Shown here piece by piece: positions 56,938 through 64,000 of a stretch of DNA of 64,000 nt. The notes beneath the pieces are model-generated. The model saw only the letters and a program-made list of their open reading frames with translations. It was not told the origin of the DNA and ran no database searches. Made by a program: the position numbers and the translations under genes. Positions within the stretch are counted from its first letter, which is position 1; every line of letters starts with the position of its first letter. The stretch is from Bradyrhizobium sp. CB1650 (GTDB lineage: Bacteria; Pseudomonadota; Alphaproteobacteria; Rhizobiales; Xanthobacteraceae): assembly GCF_029761915.1 (NCBI RefSeq), contig NZ_CP121695.1:4493501-4557500 (forward strand), read 5' to 3'.

Positions 56938-58377
56938 CTAACGACATTGTCGAAGGGCAGTACGGTCGGATTCCGATATGTCACCCAGTTGCGCACGCGC
57001 ATTGATTTCCTGGCAGCTGGACGTCGATTTCTGGCGAGTTGGCGTCGTGGTTCCTCTTGCGTCGAGCGCAACGGCCGGCAGCCGGGCAGTTTCGACCGCA
57101 AGGCGCTGCTCGGCTCGTTCGCGGTCCGATTGCGTCTTCGCAAGTCTCTCTGCCATCGCACGCTCCAGCGACGCGCGCTGCTCGGCCAATCTGGCTTTGT
57201 TGGCTTCAAGTGCCGCAACTTCATTTGCCAGCCGGTTACGCTCCCCGGCATCAGGCTCGGGAGGCGGGGCCGCGGGCGATTGCGCTGGCGCAATTGAGCT
57301 CAATCGCTTTTCCTCGTCGGCTCGCCTGAGTTCGTCGCGTCGGCGCAATTGAGCCAATTCCTCGCTGGCTTTTCGAAAGCCGGCTTCGGCCTGTTCCAGG
57401 TCGAGCCGAAGCTGCCGTTCCTTCTCGGTGTATTCGTTGACCAATCGCTCACGTTCGTTGGCATTCTCGATGGTATCGATTTGAGCGCGGGCGGCATCGA
57501 CCAGGCTGCTCGATGGAAACTTCGCGATGAACGCCTTCAAGGTGACCACGCTCGCAGAAGACAATGGCCCCATCTTCTTCCAGGCGATGAGGTCGCTCTC
57601 CTGAGGATTCAGATAAAAATCGCCGAGCAGGGAGACCGAGAGCTCCGGGGTCTGTTGTCCGCGTGTGTCACGATTGACGCTCACGGCGACACGTCGAAAC
57701 AGCGCGCCGACTTCTATGCCCGGCTCCTGCATCTCGCGAACCAGTGCGGTCGTAAACGGACTGTTGCGGCCGGTGCCATCGGCCGCCACCGCATTTGGTT
57801 GCGTCGCGTAGGCGATCAACATGCCCTGGGTTCGCTCGATCCGGGCAAGGCCTCGGGTCATTTCGCCGCCGCGCGTACCACTGCGTTGGGCAACAGCCTT
57901 GGCGAACGGATTGGTCCGGCAGGCATCCAGGACCAGAAGCCGAGTCCCCGCGGTATATCCAAGCGCGTCGATGACATCTTCGAGCTTGAGCAACTCGAAT
58001 GTCACGATCGAGTCGGGGTCGACCTGGGCATCGACGGGGACGAGATAGTTCTGACCATCAATCTGAAGCCCATGGCCTGAATAATAGAACAGCGCGGCTT
58101 CGGTGCCCTTCAGCTTCTGTGCGAAGCGTGCCAGCACGCTGCGCATGCCGCGGCTATCGAGATCGCGTCCGTCGACGACCTCGAACCCGAGGCGTCGCAA
58201 TTGATCGGAGATGTCGTCGGCGTCATTGCGGCTGTTGCGAAGCAGCGGAGCGTTGGCATACGCCGCGTTGCCTATGACCAGCGCGACGCGTCCCTGGGCG
58301 CGTGCCTCTGACACAGGCAACAGAGACAGGCAAATCGAACAAGCAATAAAAAAGCAAAGCGTGCAAACGACCTTCAC
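56938..58377 (-). CDS. Caspase-family (C14) peptidase with coiled-coil tail, exported
   Basis: A 479-residue protein. Signal peptide ends near VSEARAQ. The caspase domain (about residues 30-265) has the catalytic pair intact: His102 in YYSGHGLQ and Cys153 in LVLDACRTNP. A linker and a long coiled coil follow (NERERLVNEYTEKERQLRLD; EANKARLAEQRASLERAMAE), ending with a Cys-containing tail. Metacaspase-like proteins of this type cleave after basic residues. Its gene is divergent from the caspase-FGE fusion. Confidence 0.9.
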   Translation of the reverse strand: MKVVCTLCFFIACSICLSLLPVSEARAQGRVALVIGNAAYANAPLLRNSRNDADDISDQLRRLGFEVVDGRDLDSRGMRSVLARFAQKLKGTEAALFYYSGHGLQIDGQNYLVPVDAQVDPDSIVTFELLKLEDVIDALGYTAGTRLLVLDACRTNPFAKAVAQRSGTRGGEMTRGLARIERTQGMLIAYATQPNAVAADGTGRNSPFTTALVREMQEPGIEVGALFRRVAVSVNRDTRGQQTPELSVSLLGDFYLNPQESDLIAWKKMGPLSSASVVTLKAFIAKFPSSSLVDAARAQIDTIENANERERLVNEYTEKERQLRLDLEQAEAGFRKASEELAQLRRRDELRRADEEKRLSSIAPAQSPAAPPPEPDAGERNRLANEVAALEANKARLAEQRASLERAMAERLAKTQSDRERAEQRLAVETARLPAVALDARGTTTPTRQKSTSSCQEINARAQLGDISESDRTALRQCR

Positions 58378-58565
58378 GGACGAAATTCCGCCAAATAGAT
58401 GCTAGGTCACGCCGATGACTTGACCTTAGGGGGAATCGGCGCAGCCCGCAACTTCTTGTTTCCATGCAGCCAACGTGTTAGCCTCATTAGCATATTCGTA
58501 CATTGCGCCCGGTTGTTTGCTTCAGCCTAAGTAAACCGCTCCGATCAAGGAGCCGGTGCAGGGAG

Positions 58566-58625
58566 ATTTGCGCCAGAATTTTATGCTGATCCAAGTCTGG
58601 GCATTTGCGCCAATCCAAGTCTGGG
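58566..58625. repeat. Short tandem-like repeats before the caspase-FGE fusion
   Basis: ATCCAAGTCTGGG occurs at 58589-58601 and 58613-58625, and ATTTGCGCCA at 58566-58575 and 58603-58612. The repeats lie in the 260-base divergent region between two caspase-type genes, immediately upstream of the second. They may be regulator-binding sites, but no regulator is nearby to assign. Confidence 0.4.
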
Positions 58626-58637
58626 GCAGATGAAATT

Positions 58638-60380
58638 ATGAAATTGTCAGGCATAGGCCGCATCCTGGTTTTGTGCGCCACAGTAACTGCAACATCCTTC
58701 TCTCAGCCCTTTTTCCTGTCGGCCGCGCAGGGCCAGAACGTGAGCGCTCCCGACGCCGGCAAGAGAGTCGCTCTCGTCGTCGGAAATGGATCTTATCCGC
58801 TGTCGCCTGTCCGAACGGCAGTTGCAGATGCGAAGGCGATCGCCGAGCTTTTGAAGGCTGGTGGGTTTGACGTGATTTACGCGCAGGATGCGGGGCATGC
58901 CGATCTGGATTCTGCCATCAAGCAGTTCAGTCAGAAGCTTGAACGCGGCAGCACCGCGGTCGTCTATTTCGCCGGTCATGCCATCCAGTATGAAGATCGC
59001 AATTTGCTTGTACCGGTTGACGGCGCCATTGCATCGGATGCCGACATTCGTTCCAACACGGTGGACGTCGATCTCATTCTCGATCCGTTGATCGTTTCCC
59101 GCCCCAGAGGTTCGGTCGTCATTCTTGATGCCGCGAGGAAAAATCCGTGGCAGCAAAAGACGTCGGTCAGGACAACCGGGCTCGCCAGTGTAGGTCCGAT
59201 CCAGGGCATTACCCAGGCTTACCCTGCATCACCCGGGCAGGTCGTGGAGGACCAAAAGGGACCTGTCGGGCTGTTTGCCGGCGAGTTCGCAAAGGCCGCC
59301 AAGGTCCCTGATCGAACCTTGAAGGAAGCATTTCGTCAAACTCGAGCAGCGGTCGCAAAGGAAACCCGCAATAAGCAGGTCCCATGGGAAACGTCGCTCG
59401 ACACCGTGGATTTCGTCGTTATGCAGCGCGCCGAACCGACTGACATGGCGTCGCGCGCGGTCTCGCGCTTGGGCCCGTCGGATGCGGTCGAGCAGGGTTT
59501 TTGGGATACGATCAAGGGTGGTGATAGCGCAGCCGATTTTCAGGCTTATCTGGATGCCTATCCGAACGGTCCGTATGCATCGCAGGCGCGGTCGCACCTT
59601 CAACGCCTGGGCGCGTTGAGCAGCCCGGCAAAGCCGCAGACTGCGCCCAACACACCGCCGCCGACGATACGCGACTGTCCACAATGCCCAGAGCTTGTCT
59701 TGATACCTTCGGGCAGCTTCAACATGGGTTCAACCGAGGTCTTTCCTTTTGAAGGTCCCGTGCATCAGGTGTCTATCCGCAAGCCCTTTTACATGGGGCG
59801 ATACGAAGTCACCTACGAAGAGTGGGACGCATGTGTCATGGATAGGGGCTGCACCTACAGGCCGGACGACGCCGGAGCGGGACGCGGCCGTCGTCCCGTC
59901 TCGGATGTGGACTGGAACGACGCAAAGACCTACGTTGTGTGGCTATCGCAGAAGACAGGCAAGATGTATCGGCTGCCAACCGAAAGCGAATGGGAGTATT
60001 CCGCCCGAGCCGCGACCAGCTCAGCCTATCCCTGGGGGCGGTCGGTGGACAAGGACCGGGCGAATTGCTCGGGCTGCACCAGCGAACCACGCAACAACAC
60101 CGTCGAGGTCGGATCGTTCAAGCCGAATGCATTCGGTCTTTTTGACATGGCCGGCAATGCCGCAGAGTGGGTCGAGGATTGTTGGAACGAGGGCTATCGT
60201 GGGGCGCCCACGGATGGGTCCGCGTCTGTCAAACCCGGTTGTCGCGAGCGGGTGCTTCGCGGCGGCTCATTCAACAATGACCCGAAATATCTGCGTTCAG
60301 CGGCGCGCTTCAAATACGACTTCAACGTGCGGTACCTCGCAAATGGATTTCGCGTCGTTCGCGAGAAGGACGGCGATTAA
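58638..60380 (+). CDS. Exported pseudo-caspase fused to an FGE-sulfatase (SUMF1-type) domain
   Basis: A 580-residue protein. Signal peptide is followed by a caspase-like domain (about residues 40-270) with RVALVVGNGSYPL and VVYFAGHAIQYEDRN. His114 is kept, but the catalytic Cys is replaced: LDAARKNP has Ala166 (GCG at 59133-59135) where active relatives have LDACR. A linker (about 280-345) leads to a formylglycine-generating-enzyme fold (IPSGSFNMGS, YRLPTESEWEYSARAA, NAFGLFDMAGNAAEWVED, RVLRGGSFNNDPKYLRSA). The FGE catalytic Cys expected after RGGSW is Asn/Asp here. Both domains thus look non-catalytic, so a sensing, binding or regulatory role is likely. Start at 58638; ribosome site weak. 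Confidence 0.88.
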   Translation: MKLSGIGRILVLCATVTATSFSQPFFLSAAQGQNVSAPDAGKRVALVVGNGSYPLSPVRTAVADAKAIAELLKAGGFDVIYAQDAGHADLDSAIKQFSQKLERGSTAVVYFAGHAIQYEDRNLLVPVDGAIASDADIRSNTVDVDLILDPLIVSRPRGSVVILDAARKNPWQQKTSVRTTGLASVGPIQGITQAYPASPGQVVEDQKGPVGLFAGEFAKAAKVPDRTLKEAFRQTRAAVAKETRNKQVPWETSLDTVDFVVMQRAEPTDMASRAVSRLGPSDAVEQGFWDTIKGGDSAADFQAYLDAYPNGPYASQARSHLQRLGALSSPAKPQTAPNTPPPTIRDCPQCPELVLIPSGSFNMGSTEVFPFEGPVHQVSIRKPFYMGRYEVTYEEWDACVMDRGCTYRPDDAGAGRGRRPVSDVDWNDAKTYVVWLSQKTGKMYRLPTESEWEYSARAATSSAYPWGRSVDKDRANCSGCTSEPRNNTVEVGSFKPNAFGLFDMAGNAAEWVEDCWNEGYRGAPTDGSASVKPGCRERVLRGGSFNNDPKYLRSAARFKYDFNVRYLANGFRVVREKDGD

Positions 60381-60430
60381 GTCGACGCCGCGATCGAAGC
60401 GTTGCGATCAGTCGGAGCAAGATCGACGGG

Positions 60431-60637
60431 TTATTTTCCGATCATGACGTCGGACGCCTTGACCACGGCGTGGACGCTGTCGCCGACCTTGAGACCGAGA
60501 TCGTCCACCGCCTCATTGGTGATCGACGATGTCATGGCGAGGCCCGAGGCAAGCTCGATCTTGACGTGCGCGGTCGTCGCCCCCTTGTTGATCGAAACGA
60601 CCTTGCCGGGGAGCTGATTGCGGGCACTCAACTTCAT
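60431..60637 (-). CDS. mop: Molbindin (Mop domain), molybdate-binding protein
   Basis: A 68-residue single TOBE/Mop domain: MKLSARNQLPGKVVSINKGA and DLGLKVGDSVHAVVKASDVM are typical. Such proteins assemble into hexamers that store molybdate or tungstate. Start at complement 60635-60637 with an AGGAGGAG ribosome site. No molybdate transporter is nearby. Confidence 0.92.
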   Translation of the reverse strand: MKLSARNQLPGKVVSINKGATTAHVKIELASGLAMTSSITNEAVDDLGLKVGDSVHAVVKASDVMIGK

Positions 60638-60857
60638 GTCGATCTCCTCCTACCGGAATCGTCCGCGCGTCCCGACGCCGGGCTGCTCGCCAGACTCATC
60701 TCGGCCGCGCCGAGATGCGCAGCGCTTCGATCGCGCAACCTACCGCACCCGGATGGCAGTGCTTCCCATCTGCTAGCCGGTCACCAAGTCTCATTGCTGG
60801 AAGTTGCCATTCGATTTTGTGTGACGCAAGCCGGCCATCGCGGAGCTTCGAACGCAT

Positions 60858-62387
60858 TCAATCGATCGGGGCCTTGATGATGCGGATGAACTCTGGCCTG
60901 ACCCATCGCATCGGTCCTATCCCTTGACCGGACAGCAGGCCCAGATTGTCCTGGGTCGCGGCGACGGTCTGGAACAAATTGGCCGTGCTGTTGTCGGCGG
61001 GCCAAACCATCGCCGCCGTGGCGTTGTACGGGTTGATCGATGAATCGAGTTTTACCACGGGCACGCCGAGGAAAAAGGCATCAGTATCCCCGTGGGACGC
61101 ATCAGCCTCATTTGACATCTCCCAATCCACCTCGTTTGTCTGCCACGATCCAAACTGGAAATAGTTTATCTTGTCCGGCGGCCAGAGATAGTAAAAGCGT
61201 GGCGTCATACCGGCCGGAACGTCCAGCACTTCCTTGCTGAACATCTTGTCGTCGAATCCCGCCCGTCCGCTAAACTTGACGCGCACCACCTTTTCTTTTC
61301 CGGGACGGAACGTGGCCAATCCAGCGATGGTCGTGCCGAACGGAAGCTTCAGTCTCTTGATGTCCGCCGGCGCCCTGGGTTTCAACCATATTCTGTCGCC
61401 GACGTCGGATCTGCCCGCAGCGATACGTGGCCGCGATTGCGCGTCGCGCAAGGCATCGTCGACGTTGAGGCCATAGCCGACCTGGATGCTCTGGAAGATC
61501 GTCACCGTATCAATCGCACTCTCGTCATCGCCTTGGTTCTTCGCATAGGAAATCAACACCAGGGCGCCGAGTTGCGGGTCCGCACTGAGCCGCCGCGTCA
61601 CTTCGGGGAGCCAGTGTGACGTCCACTCGGCTTCGAAGCGACGGGCCTGGATGCCGTTGTTGATCTTTTGCAAGACGAAATTGGCGCCCTGAAACGCCAG
61701 AGTGGCCCCCTGGAATTTGGCGTCCCCGCGTGCATTGGGACCGAACTCCTGCACGGGCGCGATTGGTGTGCCGACCTCGCTTGTCGTTTTCTCCTTCGTT
61801 TGTGCGCCGCCGGACGGCGGGCTGGAAGGGCCGCCCTTGTTGGGGCTGGTCTTGACCGGGCTACTCTGCATCATGCTCAACGGTTTCAATCCCATGAGCT
61901 TCCTGGCCTGCGCGATACTTTCGGTGCCGCCCTTTCCCTTGATCTGGGACTCCCGAGCCAGCGGGACCCCCAGGTTCGCGGCTTGTTTGGCGAGCCGCTC
62001 ATCGAGTGTCCACAAGCGTGCGTTCATGCTCTTCGCTTCTGCCGCGATGAACGCGTCGCCGGGCCTTGTCTTGCCTTTGCCCCCGTATTCCCTGACGGAA
62101 CCTGGCTCTCCTACCTTGGGCTCGTGAGTAATGTTGTCGGCGTAGAAATCGCCCCGATCCTTGATGCTGGAGGCAGTCGCCGGCGGGGTCGTGATCTTCA
62201 GATCCTGAAGCAACTTCTCGTAGCCTATGCGCGTCTCGATCGGAGAATCCAGCACCAATTCGTTGTATGCCGCGTGCGCGATATAGACCGGCTCTCCCGA
62301 CCCAAGAACGCGCTGCAATGCCTGAGCCACGGCTACGTTGCCGCGCGCAACATCCTTGATGACGTTCTTGTCCAGAAGAATGGTCAT
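60858..62387 (-). CDS. PIN-like domain fused to an uncharacterised C-terminal region
   Basis: A 509-residue protein. The first 150 residues look like a PIN nuclease: MTILLDKNVIKDVARG (Asp6), GDAFIAAEAKSM (acidic) and LWTLDERLAKQAANLGVPL (acidic), then an Ala/Pro/Ser-rich linker. The C-terminal roughly 300 residues (ALAFQGANFVLQKINNGIQA; SADPQLGALVLISYAKNQGD) match no family I recognise. Full-length PIN toxins are about 130 residues, so this is a fusion, perhaps of a polymorphic-toxin or effector type. There is no antitoxin-like gene beside it. The role is unknown. Confidence 0.6.
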   Translation of the reverse strand: MTILLDKNVIKDVARGNVAVAQALQRVLGSGEPVYIAHAAYNELVLDSPIETRIGYEKLLQDLKITTPPATASSIKDRGDFYADNITHEPKVGEPGSVREYGGKGKTRPGDAFIAAEAKSMNARLWTLDERLAKQAANLGVPLARESQIKGKGGTESIAQARKLMGLKPLSMMQSSPVKTSPNKGGPSSPPSGGAQTKEKTTSEVGTPIAPVQEFGPNARGDAKFQGATLAFQGANFVLQKINNGIQARRFEAEWTSHWLPEVTRRLSADPQLGALVLISYAKNQGDDESAIDTVTIFQSIQVGYGLNVDDALRDAQSRPRIAAGRSDVGDRIWLKPRAPADIKRLKLPFGTTIAGLATFRPGKEKVVRVKFSGRAGFDDKMFSKEVLDVPAGMTPRFYYLWPPDKINYFQFGSWQTNEVDWEMSNEADASHGDTDAFFLGVPVVKLDSSINPYNATAAMVWPADNSTANLFQTVAATQDNLGLLSGQGIGPMRWVRPEFIRIIKAPID

Positions 62388-62546
62388 GCTCGATGCCCCC
62401 GCGCGAAGACGTCGGGTTCCGGTCGACCGAATACAGACGCGGCCCGAGAATGAGTTGCTCCAACTCTCGGAGCGGTTCGATTACCAAGCTGTGATCACGA
62501 GGCAGACCTCGCGCGAGTGTTATGAGCTCGCGCTCACTGCCGCGCC

Positions 62547-62783
62547 TCACCGGCGGTCGGTCGATTTCCTCTGCGCAAGATACGGATTCTCGACGCATGT
62601 CGCGGAGCGGCCGACGGCGAGATATCTGCACTGCTGCAGCGAGGTGTAGCGGCAGTCGAGTTGGCGAGCGGGGTCGTAGATCTGCATGCAGACCGGATAG
62701 TTCGGATCATAGGTCTGGCCGCGCGAAGGCGCGCTCACGAGCAGCATGCCGGTCGCGACGAGCACGAGGCAAGCGCTGCACAT
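62547..62783 (-). CDS. DUF3551 family small exported protein
   Basis: A 78-residue protein: signal peptide (MCSACLVLVATGMLLVSAPS) followed by YDPNYPVCMQIYDPARQLDC and RYTSLQQCRYLAVGRSATCV, whose Cys pattern is that of the DUF3551 family abundant in Bradyrhizobium. Two alternative starts upstream (about 62888 and 62915) add a second hydrophobic stretch and lack ribosome sites, so the shorter form is given. Function unknown. Confidence 0.75.
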   Translation of the reverse strand: MCSACLVLVATGMLLVSAPSRGQTYDPNYPVCMQIYDPARQLDCRYTSLQQCRYLAVGRSATCVENPYLAQRKSTDRR

Positions 62784-63121
62784 CTCGGCACGGCCAAGCC
62801 ATAGGCGCGCGGGTGCGCTTGCGAGCGCAAATGTGGCAACAATGGGGAGAGCAATGAGTCCGCGTATCACGAATCTTCGATCACGCATGTGCATGCGTCG
62901 ATGTTCCACACGCATGCGCAGCTATGTCGTCTCGTCGACATTGGAACTCCTGAGAACCCTTGTTTCAAAGGGTTTCCAGCGCGCTCTGCTAAATATTCAT
63001 TAATGCACAGACGGCCCTTTGGGCCTGACTGTTGCGTCAGGGTTACAGCAATTCCGTCGATCGCTGTTATGAGGTGCGCACGGCCGGGGGGCCTACTGAA
63101 GAAACTGGAACGGGAATCGAA
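62784..63121. other. Leader region between DUF3551 and the Omp25-like gene
   Basis: About 340 bases without a gene. Just before the barrel gene are two adjacent hairpins, GGCCC-TTT-GGGCC (63013-63025) and TGAC-TGTTGC-GTCA (63026-63039), in what would be a long untranslated leader. They could regulate translation or RNA stability; no known riboswitch class is recognised. Confidence 0.4.
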
Positions 63122-63844
63122 ATGAAGAAGAATTTGTTGCTTGCCGCTGTGAGCCTCGTCGCGCTCAGCGCGGCTGCACCGGCGGTGGCTGCTGATCTCG
63201 CGGCGCGTCCGTACACCAAGGCGCCGCCGGCCATGGTCGCTGCGATCTACGACTGGAGCGGCTTCTACATCGGCATCAACGGTGGCGGCGGTTCGGCTCA
63301 CAGCTCTTGGGACCAGCGCGCTCCGTTCGTTGCGGGCGAAGGTTCGCACAATGCGACCGGCGGCACCGTCGGTGGCCAGATCGGCTATCGCTGGCAGTCG
63401 GGCCAGTGGGTGTTCGGCGTGGAAGGCCAGGGCAACTGGGCCGACTTCTCCGGCGACAACCTCAGCGCAGTCACCGGCTTCACCAATCGCTCCAAGATCG
63501 ACTCGTTCGGTCTGATCACCGGTCAGGTCGGTTACGCCTGGAACAACGTCCTGCTCTACGTCAAGGGCGGTGCGGCTGTTGTTGGCACCAAGAACGAGCT
63601 GCGTTTCGCCGGGGTGACCTTCGCCTCGAACAGCGACACCCGTTGGGGCGGCACGGTTGGTGCGGGCCTCGAGTTCGGCTTCGCTCCGAACTGGTCGGTT
63701 GGCGTCGAGTACAACCACATCTTCCTGTCGGACAAGGACATCACCTTCGCCGGTGTCCAGACCGACCGGATCAAGCAGGACGTCGACATGGGCCTCGTCC
63801 GCCTGAACTACAAGTTCGGCGGCCCGATCATCGCCAAGTACTAA
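63122..63844 (+). CDS. Omp25/Omp31-like outer-membrane beta-barrel protein
   Basis: A 240-residue protein with signal peptide to APAVAADL. The mature part begins with the ADLAARPYTKAPP leader and YDWSGFYIGINGGGGSAHSS, typical of the eight-stranded rhizobial Omp25/RopB surface barrels, and ends LVRLNYKFGGPIIAKY. Such proteins support envelope integrity. A strong terminator follows, so it is transcribed alone. Confidence 0.93.
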   Translation: MKKNLLLAAVSLVALSAAAPAVAADLAARPYTKAPPAMVAAIYDWSGFYIGINGGGGSAHSSWDQRAPFVAGEGSHNATGGTVGGQIGYRWQSGQWVFGVEGQGNWADFSGDNLSAVTGFTNRSKIDSFGLITGQVGYAWNNVLLYVKGGAAVVGTKNELRFAGVTFASNSDTRWGGTVGAGLEFGFAPNWSVGVEYNHIFLSDKDITFAGVQTDRIKQDVDMGLVRLNYKFGGPIIAKY

Positions 63845-63885
63845 GACGTACCAAGACAAACCGCTTCGCAGGACGCGATTGTCGA

Positions 63886-63914
63886 AAGCCCCGGCCTTGC
63901 GCCGGGGCTTTTTT
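63886..63914 (+). terminator. Rho-independent terminator of the Omp25-like gene
   Basis: AAGCCCCGGC (63886-63895) pairs perfectly with GCCGGGGCTT (63901-63910) around a five-base loop, followed by a T-run to 63914. Confidence 0.92.
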
Positions 63915-63977
63915 ATTGTGTGAATTCAGCGAGTTAACCATCCCCTTTCGAGAGGGCGGAGATCGCTTGACTCCTGA

Positions 63978-63992
63978 GAACGAAATGAGAAC
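63978..63992. promoter_or_regulatory. LexA-type SOS box (GAAC-N7-GAAC) at the right edge
   Basis: GAAC (63978-63981), seven bases, GAAC (63989-63992). On the other strand this reads GTTC-N7-GTTC, the consensus for LexA in alphaproteobacteria. It lies in a region with no gene up to the window end, so it should control an SOS gene just beyond 64000. Confidence 0.6.
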
Positions 63993-64000
63993 AATGTTCT

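Noticed and set aside
53159..60420. TGCGATCAGTCGAAGCAA at about 53160 and a near copy at about 60403 as a repeat family
   Set aside because: Only about 17 bases with differences and no common surroundings; could be chance or a small fragment. Not enough to call.

Overview
The window looks like a chromosomal segment of a Bradyrhizobium-type alphaproteobacterium (Rhizobiales). This rests on uniformly high GC, the alphaproteobacterial 14-gene NADH dehydrogenase operon followed by birA, RNase J, methylmalonyl-CoA epimerase and a DUF1467 gene, a short ProS next to lolC/lolD, an Omp25-like surface barrel, a DUF3551 protein, and short dispersed repeats of a kind common in that genus. No database search was possible, so family calls come from reading motifs and gene order.

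Layout. 0-1 kb: HU gene (cut by the window edge), tRNA-Asp and a small membrane-anchored protein. 1.1-4.4 kb: MFS transporter and Rieske oxygenase, divergent from a MarR regulator (probable aromatic catabolism). 4.5-8.2 kb: a TonB-dependent siderophore-type receptor, a PepSY membrane protein broken by a one-base frameshift, and a small membrane protein. 8.4-24 kb: nuoABCD-EFGHIJKLMN, interrupted by an FkbM-type methyltransferase after nuoD and a 68-residue membrane protein after nuoE; NuoL carries a histidine-rich insertion. 24-27.2 kb: birA, rnj, mce and DUF1467.

27.2-47.6 kb looks like an accessory block set between DUF1467 and proS, which I remember as neighbours in many Rhizobiales. It holds mtnK, two sugar ABC transporters (a MalK/UgpC type and an RbsABC type), a globin, an orphan terminator that may end a small RNA, and a copper block: DUF2946 - outer-membrane protein - copC - copD - DUF2946 (second copy) - TonB receptor - Asp-box propeller - thioredoxin - PCuAC chaperone - YtkA-like protein. 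The two DUF2946 genes lie in 391-bp direct repeats differing at one base. The block reads as a copper capture, reduction and delivery pathway from outer membrane to inner membrane and cytochrome oxidase.

47.7-51 kb: proS, lolC and lolD. 51-54 kb: a quinone-oxidoreductase-like enzyme divergent from a frameshifted helix-turn-helix regulator, then a LysR remnant and a new small ORF. 54-60.4 kb: secreted proteins: a helical unknown, a tandem DUF4399 protein, an OmpA-domain protein, a caspase-like peptidase, and, divergent from it, a fusion of a catalytically dead caspase-like domain to an FGE-sulfatase fold that also seems to lack its catalytic cysteine. 60.4-64 kb: a molbindin, a PIN-domain fusion, a DUF3551 protein, an Omp25-like barrel with a strong terminator, and a LexA-type GAAC-N7-GAAC box at the right edge.
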